Counted from the first letter of the stretch, positions 6,990 to 15,698 are shown. The stretch is DNA of 64,000 bases from Sporosarcina koreensis (GCF_000826145.2 NZ_LN651337.1:1243774-1307773); one strand, 5' to 3'. Numbers and translations are program-made. Notes: generated from the sequence alone by a model not told the origin.

Positions 6990-7030
6990 AAACGCCTGCC
7001 CCCTCAAACCCGGGACAGGCGTCTTCCTTT
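6990..7030. terminator. Terminator of copy B, facing the S9 peptidase gene
   Basis: AACGCCTGCCC pairs with GGGACAGGCGT, followed by CTTCCTTTT. The convergent peptidase gene ends at the same place and may use it on the other strand, where the T run is short. Confidence 0.8.
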
Positions 7031-9009
7031 TACAAGTACTTCTCGAACCAGCCGGTGATTTCGTCGAGGCGGGTGATGCGCAAGTTCGGCTTTCCGGTGC
7101 GCGACAGGTTGTGGTCGGATTCCGGGAAGCGGACGAATTCGGTCTCCTTGTGCATGCTCTTCAACGTGATATACAGCTGTTCCGCCTGTTCGATCGGGCA
7201 GCGCAGGTCGTTTTCCGAGTGCAGGATGAGCAGCGGGGTCTTGACGTTTTCCGCGTATTTCAGCGGCGAATGCTGCCATAGTGTGTCGACGTCGGTCATG
7301 TCGGCGTTGATCTGCCAGTCGCTGAAGTAGTAGCCGATGTCCGAGACGCCGAAGAAGCTGATCCAGTTCGAGATCGAGCGCTGGGTGACCGCCGCTTTGA
7401 AGCGGTCGGTGTGGCCGACGATCCAGTTCGTCATGAAGCCGCCGTAACTGCCGCCCGTGACGCCGAGCCGGCCGGTATCGATCCAGTCGTTTTCTGCGAT
7501 CACATGGTCGAGCGCGTCCATGATGTCCTGGTAGTCGCCGCCGCCATAATCGCCGCGCACCGCGTCGACGAATCCCTGGCTGTAGCCGTGGCTGCCGCGC
7601 GGGTTGATGTACAATACGCCCCATCCTTGCGCTGCGAGCACCTGCATTTCGTGGAAGAACGAGTTGCCGTACATCGCGTGCGGGCCGCCGTGGACGTTGA
7701 CGACGAGCGGGTAGTTCGTGCCGTCTTTATACGTCGCCGGCTTCATGAGCCAGCCGTGGACGGTATAGCCGTTCGCGCCGTCGAACTGGATCGCTTCCGG
7801 CTGGACGAGCACGGTGTCGGTCACATAGGATTCATTGAATGACGTCATCGCCGTCTTTTCGCCCGTTGCGATGTCGAGCTTGTACAGCTCACCCGGGTTC
7901 ACCGGATCGGTGATGGCCGCGAGCGCGAACGTGCCGTCTTTCGCCACATCATAGTCATAGACGTGCTCGCCTTCCGGGGACGCCGGGTACAGGCTGCCGT
8001 CGAGGTCGGCGAAGTACAGGCGGACGTCGCCCATCACGGAGACCGCAAAGTACAGATAATTGCCTTCCGTCCAGACGGCTTCCGGCGGGTTCGGCCCCTG
8101 CTGATGGTCCGCGACGACCGCGTCACCGAGCGGCGCGTCGAGCGCTTCTGTCAGTTTCTGCGTCGTGCCGCTTGTGCTGTCGTATACATAGAGCTCGCCG
8201 TGTGTCGCGTTTTCGAATGTCCTATCAGAACCGCCATACGCGATATACCGGTCGTCGTGCGAGAAGGCAGCGCCGCCGAAGTATCCTTGTTCATCGACAA
8301 GCGTCGTCTCTTCCTTCGTCTCGATATCGACAAGCAACAGCGGCTGGCTGAAGTCGAAATCCTTGTTTTCGTTCCGGTTGACGCCGATGACGAGTTTCCT
8401 GCCATCGTGCGAGATGGCGTCGAGCGAATGATGGAACGGCTCGTCGGTGAAAGCGGTGATTTCGCCGCTGTCGATATCGAGGCAGCCGATCTGCGAGTGG
8501 CGGTTCGTCTTGACGAACCCGGCGCCGTCCGCTTTGTATTTCATCGTCGTGACGCGGAGCGCTTCGGGCAGTTTTTTGTCGTCCTTCACGGTTTCATCCG
8601 TGAACGTCTTGCCGTCCTCAAGTGTGCTCGTGAGCCAGATCTTCGTGCCGCACGGCGACCAGAGGAAGCTGTTGACGCCCGTCTCATAATCTGTCAGCCG
8701 GCGAGCTTCGCCGCCTGCTGCCTGCATGACGTACAGCTGGTTCTTCTCGTTGCGTGTCGACAGGAACGCGACCGATCTGCCGTCCGGCGACCATTGCGGC
8801 TGCGAGACGCGCTCTTTGCCGTACGTCCACTGGGCGGATGTGCCGCTTTCGATGTCGAGATGATGCAGATGCGCATGGTAGGCGTTCTCTTCCTTGGCGA
8901 TCTGTGTGACGATGAACACCGCTTCTGTGCCGTCTGGCGAAAGGACCGGGTTCGTGACGGATTTCAGTGTGAATAAATCCTCTTTTTGCACCAATTGCTT
9001 CGTTGTCAT
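7030..9009 (-). CDS. S9 family serine peptidase (acylaminoacyl-peptidase/YuxL type)
   Basis: A 659-residue cytosolic prolyl-oligopeptidase-family enzyme. The first 400 residues are beta-propeller-like repeats (VLSPDGTEAVF, PQWSPDGRSVAFLS, SFLWSPCGTKIW). The C-terminal part is an alpha/beta hydrolase with the nucleophile in GGSYGGF, the aspartate in LHSENDLRCP and the histidine in PESDHNLSR, plus the oxyanion segment VHGGPHAMYG. It resembles B. subtilis YuxL. It should cleave short or N-blocked peptides; the exact specificity is unknown. The start MTTKQLVQKEDLF follows GGGGGGATCCAA. Confidence 0.9.
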   Translation of the reverse strand: MTTKQLVQKEDLFTLKSVTNPVLSPDGTEAVFIVTQIAKEENAYHAHLHHLDIESGTSAQWTYGKERVSQPQWSPDGRSVAFLSTRNEKNQLYVMQAAGGEARRLTDYETGVNSFLWSPCGTKIWLTSTLEDGKTFTDETVKDDKKLPEALRVTTMKYKADGAGFVKTNRHSQIGCLDIDSGEITAFTDEPFHHSLDAISHDGRKLVIGVNRNENKDFDFSQPLLLVDIETKEETTLVDEQGYFGGAAFSHDDRYIAYGGSDRTFENATHGELYVYDSTSGTTQKLTEALDAPLGDAVVADHQQGPNPPEAVWTEGNYLYFAVSVMGDVRLYFADLDGSLYPASPEGEHVYDYDVAKDGTFALAAITDPVNPGELYKLDIATGEKTAMTSFNESYVTDTVLVQPEAIQFDGANGYTVHGWLMKPATYKDGTNYPLVVNVHGGPHAMYGNSFFHEMQVLAAQGWGVLYINPRGSHGYSQGFVDAVRGDYGGGDYQDIMDALDHVIAENDWIDTGRLGVTGGSYGGFMTNWIVGHTDRFKAAVTQRSISNWISFFGVSDIGYYFSDWQINADMTDVDTLWQHSPLKYAENVKTPLLILHSENDLRCPIEQAEQLYITLKSMHKETEFVRFPESDHNLSRTGKPNLRITRLDEITGWFEKYL

Positions 9010-9118
9010 TTGGATCCCCCCTTGATTCCATCTATTTCGACAGCCGGAGGAATTCTCCTTCTTTCATTTGTGGAATTTTTTGTTCGGGTGGCTGGGTAGG
9101 CACCCCGGGGACGGGGAA

Positions 9119-9216
9119 ACGGGCGGGTTATCGCGGCAATCGGGCGGGTTACCCAGGCGGAATGGGCGGGTTCCTTGGTAAGCGGGCGGGTCGCCGTGAT
9201 AAGCGGGCGGGTTGCC
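9119..9216. repeat. 21-bp tandem array, GCGGGTT class, 5 units
   Basis: GCGGG(T/C)T-type cores begin at 9123, 9144, 9166, 9186 and 9207 (steps of 21, 22, 20 and 21). The array lies between the S9 peptidase start and the shared 50-bp module. It differs in sequence from the two other classes but has the same period. Confidence 0.8.
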
Positions 9217-9228
9217 CAGCCGCCATCC

Positions 9229-9278
9229 CAACAGAAAAGGCGCAGCGCAGCGGAGCCCGACCATTCAATCTTGGTTTT
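9229..9278 (-). repeat. 50-bp module shared with 3299-3348
   Basis: It begins CAACAG and ends TTGGTTTT on the plus strand. Its reverse complement matches 3299-3348 over the full 50 bp with few differences. Confidence 0.7.
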
Positions 9279-9285
9279 CACGGGA

Positions 9286-9352
9286 CCCGGGTGTCTGTAC
9301 ACGTCACAATTCGCGGAGGGACGCGAATGGCTGTCGTGCACAGGCACCCTGG
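9286..9352. repeat. REP-like hairpin element, copy 3 (inverted)
   Basis: CCCGGGTGTCTG and CAGGCACCCTGG are the arms, and AATTCGCG/CGCGAAT is the core. It is the reverse complement of the elements at 3367 and 5120. Confidence 0.8.
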
Positions 9353-9359
9353 AGATGCG

Positions 9360-9505
9360 GAATGGAGCGGTCCGGAGCGGCAATTGAGCGGTTCTGCAAG
9401 GGAATGGATCACTTAGCCGTGCGAATGGAGCGGTCACAGCGGGAATTGAGCGGTTCGGCAGCAGTATTGAGCGCTTCGCCGCCTGAATTGAGCGGTTCGC
9501 CGGCC
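9360..9505 (-). repeat. 21-bp tandem array, CCATTC/CAATTC class, 7 units
   Basis: On the plus strand GAATGGAGCGG or GAATTGAGCGG units begin at 9360, 9381, 9402, 9423, 9443, 9464 and 9485 (steps 21, 21, 21, 20, 21, 21). On the minus strand the array follows the terminator of the acyl-CoA ligase in the CCATTC orientation, exactly as the array at 3102 follows the enoyl-CoA hydratase terminator. Confidence 0.85.
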
Positions 9506-9521
9506 CGCCGCCCACCACCAC

Positions 9522-9548
9522 AAAAAAGACCGCCGCGGCGGTCTTTTT
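9522..9548 (-). terminator. Terminator of the acyl-CoA ligase gene
   Basis: GACCGCCGCGGCGGTC is a perfect palindrome flanked by AAAAAA and TTTTT. It lies 11 bp beyond the stop codon. Confidence 0.88.
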
Positions 9549-9558
9549 CCTCATTCCC

Positions 9559-11112
9559 TTAAGATTTCACCTGGTCGTGCAGCGAGCGGCGGAGGATCTT
9601 GCCGGTTGTGTTCTTCGGCAGTTCATCCAGAAACTCGATGTGCTTCGGCACTTTGTACTTCGCGAGCCGCTTCGTACAGAAGTCGAGGAGCTCGGCTTCC
9701 GTCACGTCGCTGCCTTCCTTTTTCACGACGTAGGCGAGCACTTCTTCCCCGAAGTCGGGATCCGGCATGCCGAGCACCGCCGCTTCGACGAGATCGCGGT
9801 GCTGGAACAGCACTTCCTCGACTTCGCGCGGGTAGACGTTGTAGCCGCCGACGATGATCAGGTCCTTTTTGCGGTCGACGATGTAGAAATAACCGTCTTC
9901 GTCCTGCCGGGCCAGGTCCCCCGTGTAGAGCCAGCCGTTGCGGAGCGCTGCCGCTGTCTCTTCAGGCATCTTGTAGTAGCCTTTCATGACGTTGTCGCCG
10001 CGGACGATCAGTTCGCCGACCTGTCCGACGGGAACTTCCTCCCCCAGTTCGTCGACGATTTTGTTCTCGACGTTCAGGATCGACGTGCCGATCGAGCCCG
10101 GCACACGCTCGCGGTCGAGCGGATTGAACGTCGTCACCGGCGAGGCTTCAGAGAGTCCGTAGCCTTCCGAGATCTTCACCTGGAATTTCTCCTCGAAGTT
10201 CTCGAGCAGCGCGACGGGCAGCGATGAACCTCCGGAAATCGCAAGCCGGATCGTTTCGAAGTCTTCGCGTGACGCTTCCGGATACTGGTACATGAAGTTG
10301 TACATCGTCGGCACACCGGCGAAGATCGTCGCCTTCTGCTCCCGGATCGTCTGGAATACGTCCCCCGGGCTGAAGCGCGGCACAAGCAGGATCGTCGCCC
10401 CTTTGACGAGCGGCGCGTTGACGACGACCGTCAAGGCGAATACATGGAATACAGGCAGCGTCGCGACGACCCGGTCTTCGGAAGAAAACCCGAGATATTC
10501 GCCGACGTCCGCAGCGTTCGAATACAGGTTCTTGTGCGTCAGCATGGCGCCTTTCGGACGGCCTGTCGTCCCGGACGTGTACAGGATGACAGCGGTTTCA
10601 TTTTCATCCGGATCGACCGGCATGGCGGCGGCAGTACTTGTGGTGATCAGATGGGAGAACAGCCGTGTTTTCGACCTCGCGACTTCCGACAGCTCCGTCA
10701 CTTTCGCAGCCGTCTCCCCTGTCGTTTCACAGATGACGTACGACTCGATTGCCGGCAGCCGGACGGAAGCGGCTTCGACGAGCGGCAGCAGCTGCTCGAG
10801 CGCAACGACCGCTTTCGCGTCGCTGTCCTGCAGGATGTACGAGATTTCATCCGGCGAATAGATCGGGTTCACCGGCACGGCTGTCGCACCGAGACGCATC
10901 GTCGCGTACAGCGTGATCAGGAAATGCGGCGTGTTGCCGAGCAGCATCGCGACATTGTCGCCGCGGCCGACCCCAAGGCCTTCCAAAGCGGCGGCGAACC
11001 GCGCCACCGACTGGTCGAATTCCGCATAGGACGTATCTTTGCCCGCAAAATGGTACGCCGTCTTCTCCGGCTGCGCACTCGCTGTCTCACGGACACGTTG
11101 GACTAGATTCAT
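9559..11112 (-). CDS. lcfB: Long-chain fatty acid-CoA ligase
   Basis: A 517-residue AMP-forming ligase that activates fatty acids to acyl-CoA for beta-oxidation. Visible signatures are the P-loop-like YTSGTTGRPKGAMLTH, the YGLSEASPVT motif, the hinge segment YTGDLARQDEDGYFYIVDRKKDLI and the C-terminal lysine in KNTTGKILRR. In B. subtilis lcfB (yhfL) lies near lplJ and yhfH and is repressed by FadR; here the same neighbours follow within 6 kb and a FadR-type operator lies at 11131-11148. The ATG at 11112 follows GAGAGGGGTG; a longer reading to 11145 would begin inside the operator. Confidence 0.9.
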   Translation of the reverse strand: MNLVQRVRETASAQPEKTAYHFAGKDTSYAEFDQSVARFAAALEGLGVGRGDNVAMLLGNTPHFLITLYATMRLGATAVPVNPIYSPDEISYILQDSDAKAVVALEQLLPLVEAASVRLPAIESYVICETTGETAAKVTELSEVARSKTRLFSHLITTSTAAAMPVDPDENETAVILYTSGTTGRPKGAMLTHKNLYSNAADVGEYLGFSSEDRVVATLPVFHVFALTVVVNAPLVKGATILLVPRFSPGDVFQTIREQKATIFAGVPTMYNFMYQYPEASREDFETIRLAISGGSSLPVALLENFEEKFQVKISEGYGLSEASPVTTFNPLDRERVPGSIGTSILNVENKIVDELGEEVPVGQVGELIVRGDNVMKGYYKMPEETAAALRNGWLYTGDLARQDEDGYFYIVDRKKDLIIVGGYNVYPREVEEVLFQHRDLVEAAVLGMPDPDFGEEVLAYVVKKEGSDVTEAELLDFCTKRLAKYKVPKHIEFLDELPKNTTGKILRRSLHDQVKS

Positions 11113-11130
11113 AAGAGCACCCCTCTCAGT

Positions 11131-11148
11131 TGAATGAATACTCATTCA
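11131..11148 (-). promoter_or_regulatory. FadR operator
   Basis: TGAATGAATACTCATTCA is a perfect inverted repeat (TGAATGA, 4-base spacer, TCATTCA) fitting the FadR box of Bacillus fatty-acid degradation genes. It lies just downstream of the predicted transcription start, where binding would block the gene until long-chain acyl-CoA releases FadR. Confidence 0.85.
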
Positions 11149-11161
11149 CTTCACAACTAGT

Positions 11162-11190
11162 AGTATATAAGAAAAATTTAAAACATTCAA
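11162..11190 (-). promoter_or_regulatory. SigA-type promoter of lcfB
   Basis: On the minus strand TTGAAT and TATACT are separated by 17 bases. Confidence 0.65.
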
Positions 11191-11219
11191 TAGCCATTGG
11201 AAAATGAAAGCAGCTCCGC

Positions 11220-11254
11220 CAAAAAAGAAGACACCGGAACTCACTCCGGTGTCT
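11220..11254 (-). terminator. Terminator of the Bce-type operon
   Basis: AGACACCGGA and TCCGGTGTCT form the stem, and on the minus strand TTCTTTTTT follows. Confidence 0.87.
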
Positions 11255-13175
11255 GGATATGGGACAAGTAGCGCCAGCGGATCAGGTAGAAATAGACGAC
11301 CTGCAAAACAGCGAACCCGCCGAGCACGAAGGCGAGTTCCCTCGCGATCGAGATTTCAGCGAGGGCATCCCAGATCACCTGGAGCGCCAGGAATGCAAAT
11401 GCGCTGTGGATGAACGCCACCCCCCACGGGATGAAGAACTGCGGCAGCAGCTGGCGGTTGACGATCTTCTTCAGTTCGCGTCCCGTGATGCCCATCCGCC
11501 GCAGCACATCGAACTGCCGCCGGTCGCGGTCGAGTGTCGTGTACAGTCGGAAGTAGACGAAGCTGCCTGCCGCAAGGAACAGGACGGCCGCCAGCAGCAG
11601 CCCCATGAACAGCAGGAGCGAGAACGTCGTACGGATCACCGAATAGTTGAGCCCCGGGTTGCCGAATGTGAACAGGGTCCCCGTCTCGCCACTCAGGATG
11701 ATCGATTGGAGTTCGTCCTCATGCAGCGCACGGCCGATGTCTTTCGTCTCCTGCCAGTCCGCGATATTGAATGCGTAATAGCGGAACAGCGTCGCGCTGG
11801 CTCCGTCTTTCCCCATCAGGATCCGCTCGAAATCGTCATCGGAGACGATGATCGCATTCGATGCGATGGCGTTCGGCGGGAACAGCTGATGCGGATAGGC
11901 ACCGCTGATCTCGACGGACAGCCCACTTTGTGCAAGCTGCGTACTGACGTCCCGGTCCTTCAGCTGGTGGTACGATGATTCGGTCGGCGGCAGGAACATC
12001 GCCTGCCCGTCCGCGAGTTCGACCGGCGGGTAGCCGAATGTGTAGCCGAGGGCGTTCATGCTCGATACCCGCACGACTGCGACGTTCTTATCCGTAAAGC
12101 TCGATTTCTGCATGAGCACACGGAACGGCACGACATTGTAGTCGATATCCTTTTCGTTCAGCTCGTCGGTCAGCTGGCGGACGTGGATCTGTTCAAGCAC
12201 GTTGCCCGGGTAACTTTTGTAGACGAGGCCGAGCGGGTTCATCTCTCGGTACTGGTTCGCGAACGATGTCAGCGACGCAAGCAGCCCGACGGACATGAAT
12301 GCAAGCGTCGACACCATCGTGACGATGAAGAACATCCGGGCGTTCTCCTTCAGCCGGACAACCCCCTCGGACAGCGACAGCAGCCAGAACGGCTTCCAGT
12401 ACAGCCGCTTCCGTGCCCGGAACAGCTGGATGAAGTATGGCAGCGAATCACTGAAGAAGAAGTACGTGCCCATCACCGCAGCGACCGGCAGGATGAAGAG
12501 GATCCGGAGGACATACGGATTCGTCGCGCAGACCGCCATCGTATACGTAAGTGCGAGGAGTCCGACCCCCGCGAGGGCACGCCATTTCGTCTGGGAATAC
12601 GCATCCTGCTCGGCGCTTTCGCCCTGCAGCAGGTCATACACCTCCCCCGCGCGGATGAACATCGGCGCGAGCAGCGAAATGATGACGAACAGGCTCGCGA
12701 AGCAGCCCATCGTCAGCAGGAACGGCTTCCAGGTGAAGTAGAGCGGCAGGTCCGGCAGCTGGATGAGCTCCTTGACGATCATCAGGAAGAATTTCGAGAA
12801 CACCGTGCCGAGGAACGTGCCGGCAACTATAGCAACACCGCCGATCAGCATCGTCTCAAGAAAGATGAGCCGCTGGAGCTGGCTCCGCGCCATGCCGAGC
12901 AGCAGCAGGATGCCGAATTCCTTCGTGCGGGCCTGCAGGAAGGCGCGCATCGAGTAGAACAGGAAGAACAGCGTGAAGACGAACAGCACGAATTCGGCGA
13001 TCATCATGCCCGTCGACGCGACCTCCTGGACGAACCCTTCCTCCATCGCAGGATGGAACAGCAGCATCGAATACAGGAAGAACACCATCACCGAGAACGC
13101 ACTCGCCATGAAGAACGCAGCGTAGATCCGCCGGTTCCGGACGACGTTACGGTAGGCGAACTGACGAAAGGTCAT
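11241..13175 (-). CDS. BceB-type ABC transporter permease
   Basis: A 644-residue membrane protein with the BceB plan: one N-terminal membrane span (IYAAFFMASAFSVMVFFLYSM), a first FtsX-like group of spans with LLLLGMARSQLQRLIFLE, a large extracytoplasmic domain at about residues 320-510, and a final FtsX-like group with FDVLRRMGITGRELKKIV. Bce permeases work with their ATPase to release cell-wall precursor lipids from antimicrobial peptides, and they also hold the matching histidine kinase and signal to it. It is the last gene of a regulator-kinase-ATPase-permease operon and its start overlaps the ATPase gene by 29 bp. The peptide it handles cannot be told. Confidence 0.9.
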   Translation of the reverse strand: MTFRQFAYRNVVRNRRIYAAFFMASAFSVMVFFLYSMLLFHPAMEEGFVQEVASTGMMIAEFVLFVFTLFFLFYSMRAFLQARTKEFGILLLLGMARSQLQRLIFLETMLIGGVAIVAGTFLGTVFSKFFLMIVKELIQLPDLPLYFTWKPFLLTMGCFASLFVIISLLAPMFIRAGEVYDLLQGESAEQDAYSQTKWRALAGVGLLALTYTMAVCATNPYVLRILFILPVAAVMGTYFFFSDSLPYFIQLFRARKRLYWKPFWLLSLSEGVVRLKENARMFFIVTMVSTLAFMSVGLLASLTSFANQYREMNPLGLVYKSYPGNVLEQIHVRQLTDELNEKDIDYNVVPFRVLMQKSSFTDKNVAVVRVSSMNALGYTFGYPPVELADGQAMFLPPTESSYHQLKDRDVSTQLAQSGLSVEISGAYPHQLFPPNAIASNAIIVSDDDFERILMGKDGASATLFRYYAFNIADWQETKDIGRALHEDELQSIILSGETGTLFTFGNPGLNYSVIRTTFSLLLFMGLLLAAVLFLAAGSFVYFRLYTTLDRDRRQFDVLRRMGITGRELKKIVNRQLLPQFFIPWGVAFIHSAFAFLALQVIWDALAEISIARELAFVLGGFAVLQVVYFYLIRWRYLSHIQTPE

Positions 13176-13926
13176 TGACGTTCCCCCCGAGCAGCGACAG
13201 CACGTTCAGGATCTGCTGGAAGAACGTCCTGCGCTGTTCATCTCTGTACAATTCATTGAAAAACTCGCCGTCCTTGATGAACAGCACGCGGTCGCAATAG
13301 CTTGCGGCCTGCGGATCGTGCGTCACCATGATGATCGTCGTGCCGGCGGTCCTGTTGATCTTCGACAGCAGTTCGAGCACGTCACGCGCCGATTTCGAGT
13401 CAAGGTTCCCAGTCGGCTCATCGGCAAGGATCAGCTGCGGTTCGTGGATGAGCGCTCGTCCGATCGCCGTCCGCTGCGCCTGGCCGCCCGACAGTTCGTC
13501 CGGCCGCCGCGACAGGATCTCGGTCAGCGACAGCTTGTCCGCGAGATTTGCGATGCGCCGTTTCATTTCCGGTACTCCGACTCGGTCGAGTGTCAGCGGC
13601 AGCACGAGGTTCTCTTCGACCGTCAGCATCTGCAGCAGGTTGATCGTCTGGAAGACGAAGCCGAGGTTGCGCCGCCTGAACAGGGCGAGCTCGTTCTGGC
13701 TGAGCGTCTCCGGTTCGATGCCATTGACTGCGATCCGGCCGTATGTCGGCAGGTCGATCGTTGAAATCAGGTTCAGCAGCGTCGTCTTGCCGCTTCCGGA
13801 CGGCCCCATGATGGCGACGAACTCGCCTTGTTCCGCCTCGAAATCGAGCCGGTTCAGCGCCCGGTGCATTACTTTGCCTTCATAGATTTTGGTCACTTCC
13901 GTCAGTTCGACGATTTTATGCGCCAT
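13147..13926 (-). CDS. BceA-type ABC transporter ATPase
   Basis: A 259-residue ABC ATPase with Walker A GPSGSGKTT (about residue 41), Q-loop FVFQTINLL, signature LSGGQAQRTAIGRAL, Walker B LILADEPTGNLD and the H-loop VTHD. The C-terminal extension (RRTFFQQILNVLSLLGG) is typical of Bce ATPases. It powers the BceB-type permease. The ATG at 13926 overlaps the end of the kinase gene by 11 bp, showing translational coupling; seven further codons upstream are open but start without a ribosome site. Confidence 0.92.
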   Translation of the reverse strand: MAHKIVELTEVTKIYEGKVMHRALNRLDFEAEQGEFVAIMGPSGSGKTTLLNLISTIDLPTYGRIAVNGIEPETLSQNELALFRRRNLGFVFQTINLLQMLTVEENLVLPLTLDRVGVPEMKRRIANLADKLSLTEILSRRPDELSGGQAQRTAIGRALIHEPQLILADEPTGNLDSKSARDVLELLSKINRTAGTTIIMVTHDPQAASYCDRVLFIKDGEFFNELYRDEQRRTFFQQILNVLSLLGGNVNDLSSVRLP

Positions 13927-14926
13927 CGGTTTCCACCGCCTCTCCATTTGCGAACAGCACGGACACCGCGGTCCCGTTTCCGACGACGGACTCGATCGAC
14001 AGCGGGTGGCCGAGCCGTCCGCATACCTCCGCCGCGATATAGAGCCCCATGCCGGTCGACTCGCCCGTCTTGCGGCCGTTTTCGCCGGTGAAGAACGCGC
14101 GGGTGACCCGTTTGATGTCCGTCTCGGGGATGCCGATCCCTTCGTCGCGGACAGTCAGCCGGATCCCTTCATCCGTCTGCACGGCCTCCGCGTACACTTT
14201 CTTCCCTTTTTCGAACGTATATTTGACAGCGTTCGTCAGGAACTGGCCGAGGATGTTCTTCATCCACTTCGGATCGGTCGCGACGACGAAATGCGCGTCC
14301 ACATCGATCTGCGGGAACACGCCGTTTGCGATGAACAGCCGTTTGTGATCGGTCACCGCCTGGCGCACGAGTTCCCCGAGACGGACGCGCTCGATCCGCA
14401 TATCATCTTCGAACGTCTCAAGCCGTGCATTGACGAGCACGGCATCGAGACCGTCCTGCAGCCGGTCGAGCTCCTCGCGGAAGCTTTTGCGGTCCGTCTC
14501 CTCTTCCTGCAGCAGCAGGCCGAGCACGGAAATCGGGGTTTTCATCTGATGGACCCACTGGTTGATGAAGTGCAGCTGCCGGTGCTGCGCGGTATCGAGT
14601 TTCTGGACGTCGCTGTGGTACAGCCGGTACAGCTTGCGCATATATTGCGCGGTGACGCGGTGTTCCGGCGTCTGCGGCCGGCCGATCAGTGCGTCTTCCA
14701 TCCGTCCGGGCTCGCGTTCCAGCACTTCGTAGAACGACCGCCGCATGATGAACTTCACGAGCAGGTAGCCCGCCGTCAGCAGGATCCCCATGAGGATTGC
14801 ATACAGCGAAGTGCTCCAGTCACGGGCGCCGTCCAGCCAGAACAGCAGGCAGATGAACAGCAGCAGCATGAGCTGGAACAGCAGGAACGGTGCATGCTCG
14901 CGCAAAAACAGCTTGTATTTGTTCAT
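13916..14926 (-). CDS. BceS-type intramembrane-sensing histidine kinase
   Basis: A 336-residue kinase with two membrane spans at about residues 12-31 and 42-61 and almost no outer loop, which marks the intramembrane-sensing group. The phosphorylated histidine lies in FINQWVHQMKTPISVL (about His126). The ATP-binding part has N-box FLTNAVKY, G1 DEGIGIP and G2 TGMGLYIA. In Bce systems the kinase does not sense the peptide itself but the activity of the BceAB transporter. It overlaps both its neighbours (4 bp with the regulator, 11 bp with the ATPase). Confidence 0.92.
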   Translation of the reverse strand: MNKYKLFLREHAPFLLFQLMLLLFICLLFWLDGARDWSTSLYAILMGILLTAGYLLVKFIMRRSFYEVLEREPGRMEDALIGRPQTPEHRVTAQYMRKLYRLYHSDVQKLDTAQHRQLHFINQWVHQMKTPISVLGLLLQEEETDRKSFREELDRLQDGLDAVLVNARLETFEDDMRIERVRLGELVRQAVTDHKRLFIANGVFPQIDVDAHFVVATDPKWMKNILGQFLTNAVKYTFEKGKKVYAEAVQTDEGIRLTVRDEGIGIPETDIKRVTRAFFTGENGRKTGESTGMGLYIAAEVCGRLGHPLSIESVVGNGTAVSVLFANGEAVETDGA

Positions 14927-15627
14927 GCTTCCTCAGTGGCCAGCACGAACCGGTAGCCCGCTCCCCGGACGGTGTCGATCGTCGACAGGATGCCGTAATC
15001 CGCCAGTTTCTTACGGACCCGGGCGATGTTGACGTTCAGCGTGTTTTCATCCACAAACGACTGGTCGTCCCACAATTCCTCGAGCAGTGTCTCGCGGGCG
15101 ACGACACGCGGCGCCGCGTCCATGAGCAGCTCCAGGATGATGCATTCCTTCTTCTGGAGCGGCACGAGCGTCTCGCCCGCCTGCAGTTCCATCCGCTCCG
15201 CGAACAGGGTGAGCGATCCGACTTTCACGATCCGCTCCGTCTGGGCCGGCGCATACTCCCCGAACGAGCGGCGCAGGTGGCTGCGGATCTTCGCCAGGAC
15301 GACATCGTAATGGAACGGTTTGGTGATGAAGTCATCGCCGCCGTTCTCAAGTGCGAAGACTTGGTCCATATCCCCCGACCGTGCGGAGATGAACAGGATC
15401 GGGCACGTCGTCTGCGTGCGCAGCTGGCGGCACCAGTAATAGCCGTCGTAGGTCGGCAGGTTGATGTCGAGCAGGATCAGATGCGGTTCGAACGCGAGGC
15501 ATTCATCCGAAATCCGGTCGAAGTCCTCCGCGACGGCGACGTCATATTGGTATTTCCGCAGCGTATCCGCGAGCAGTTCCGCGATCTTGCGGTCATCCTC
15601 CACGATGAAAATGCGATGTTGTTCCAT
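14923..15627 (-). CDS. BceR-type response regulator (OmpR family)
   Basis: A 234-residue regulator with a receiver domain (acidic pocket VEDD, phosphorylated Asp54 in LLDINLP, Lys in TKPFHYD) and a winged-helix DNA-binding domain (VARETLLEELWDDQSFVDENTLNVNIARVRKKL). It is first in the operon and should activate transporter genes when peptide antibiotics are present. GGAGG lies upstream of the ATG at 15627. Confidence 0.92.
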   Translation of the reverse strand: MEQHRIFIVEDDRKIAELLADTLRKYQYDVAVAEDFDRISDECLAFEPHLILLDINLPTYDGYYWCRQLRTQTTCPILFISARSGDMDQVFALENGGDDFITKPFHYDVVLAKIRSHLRRSFGEYAPAQTERIVKVGSLTLFAERMELQAGETLVPLQKKECIILELLMDAAPRVVARETLLEELWDDQSFVDENTLNVNIARVRKKLADYGILSTIDTVRGAGYRFVLATEEA

Positions 15628-15698
15628 AGTTCCCGGCCTCCTTCACAAGTACTTCCAGTATACCGTATCGGGCCGTCCCGCGTCTTTCCCCGCCCGTG

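Noticed and set aside
12183..13178. 331-codon frame opposite the BceB-type permease gene
   Set aside because: Arg/Gln/His/Asp-rich composition is typical of the shadow of a hydrophobic GC-rich gene; the permease on the other strand has clear homology.
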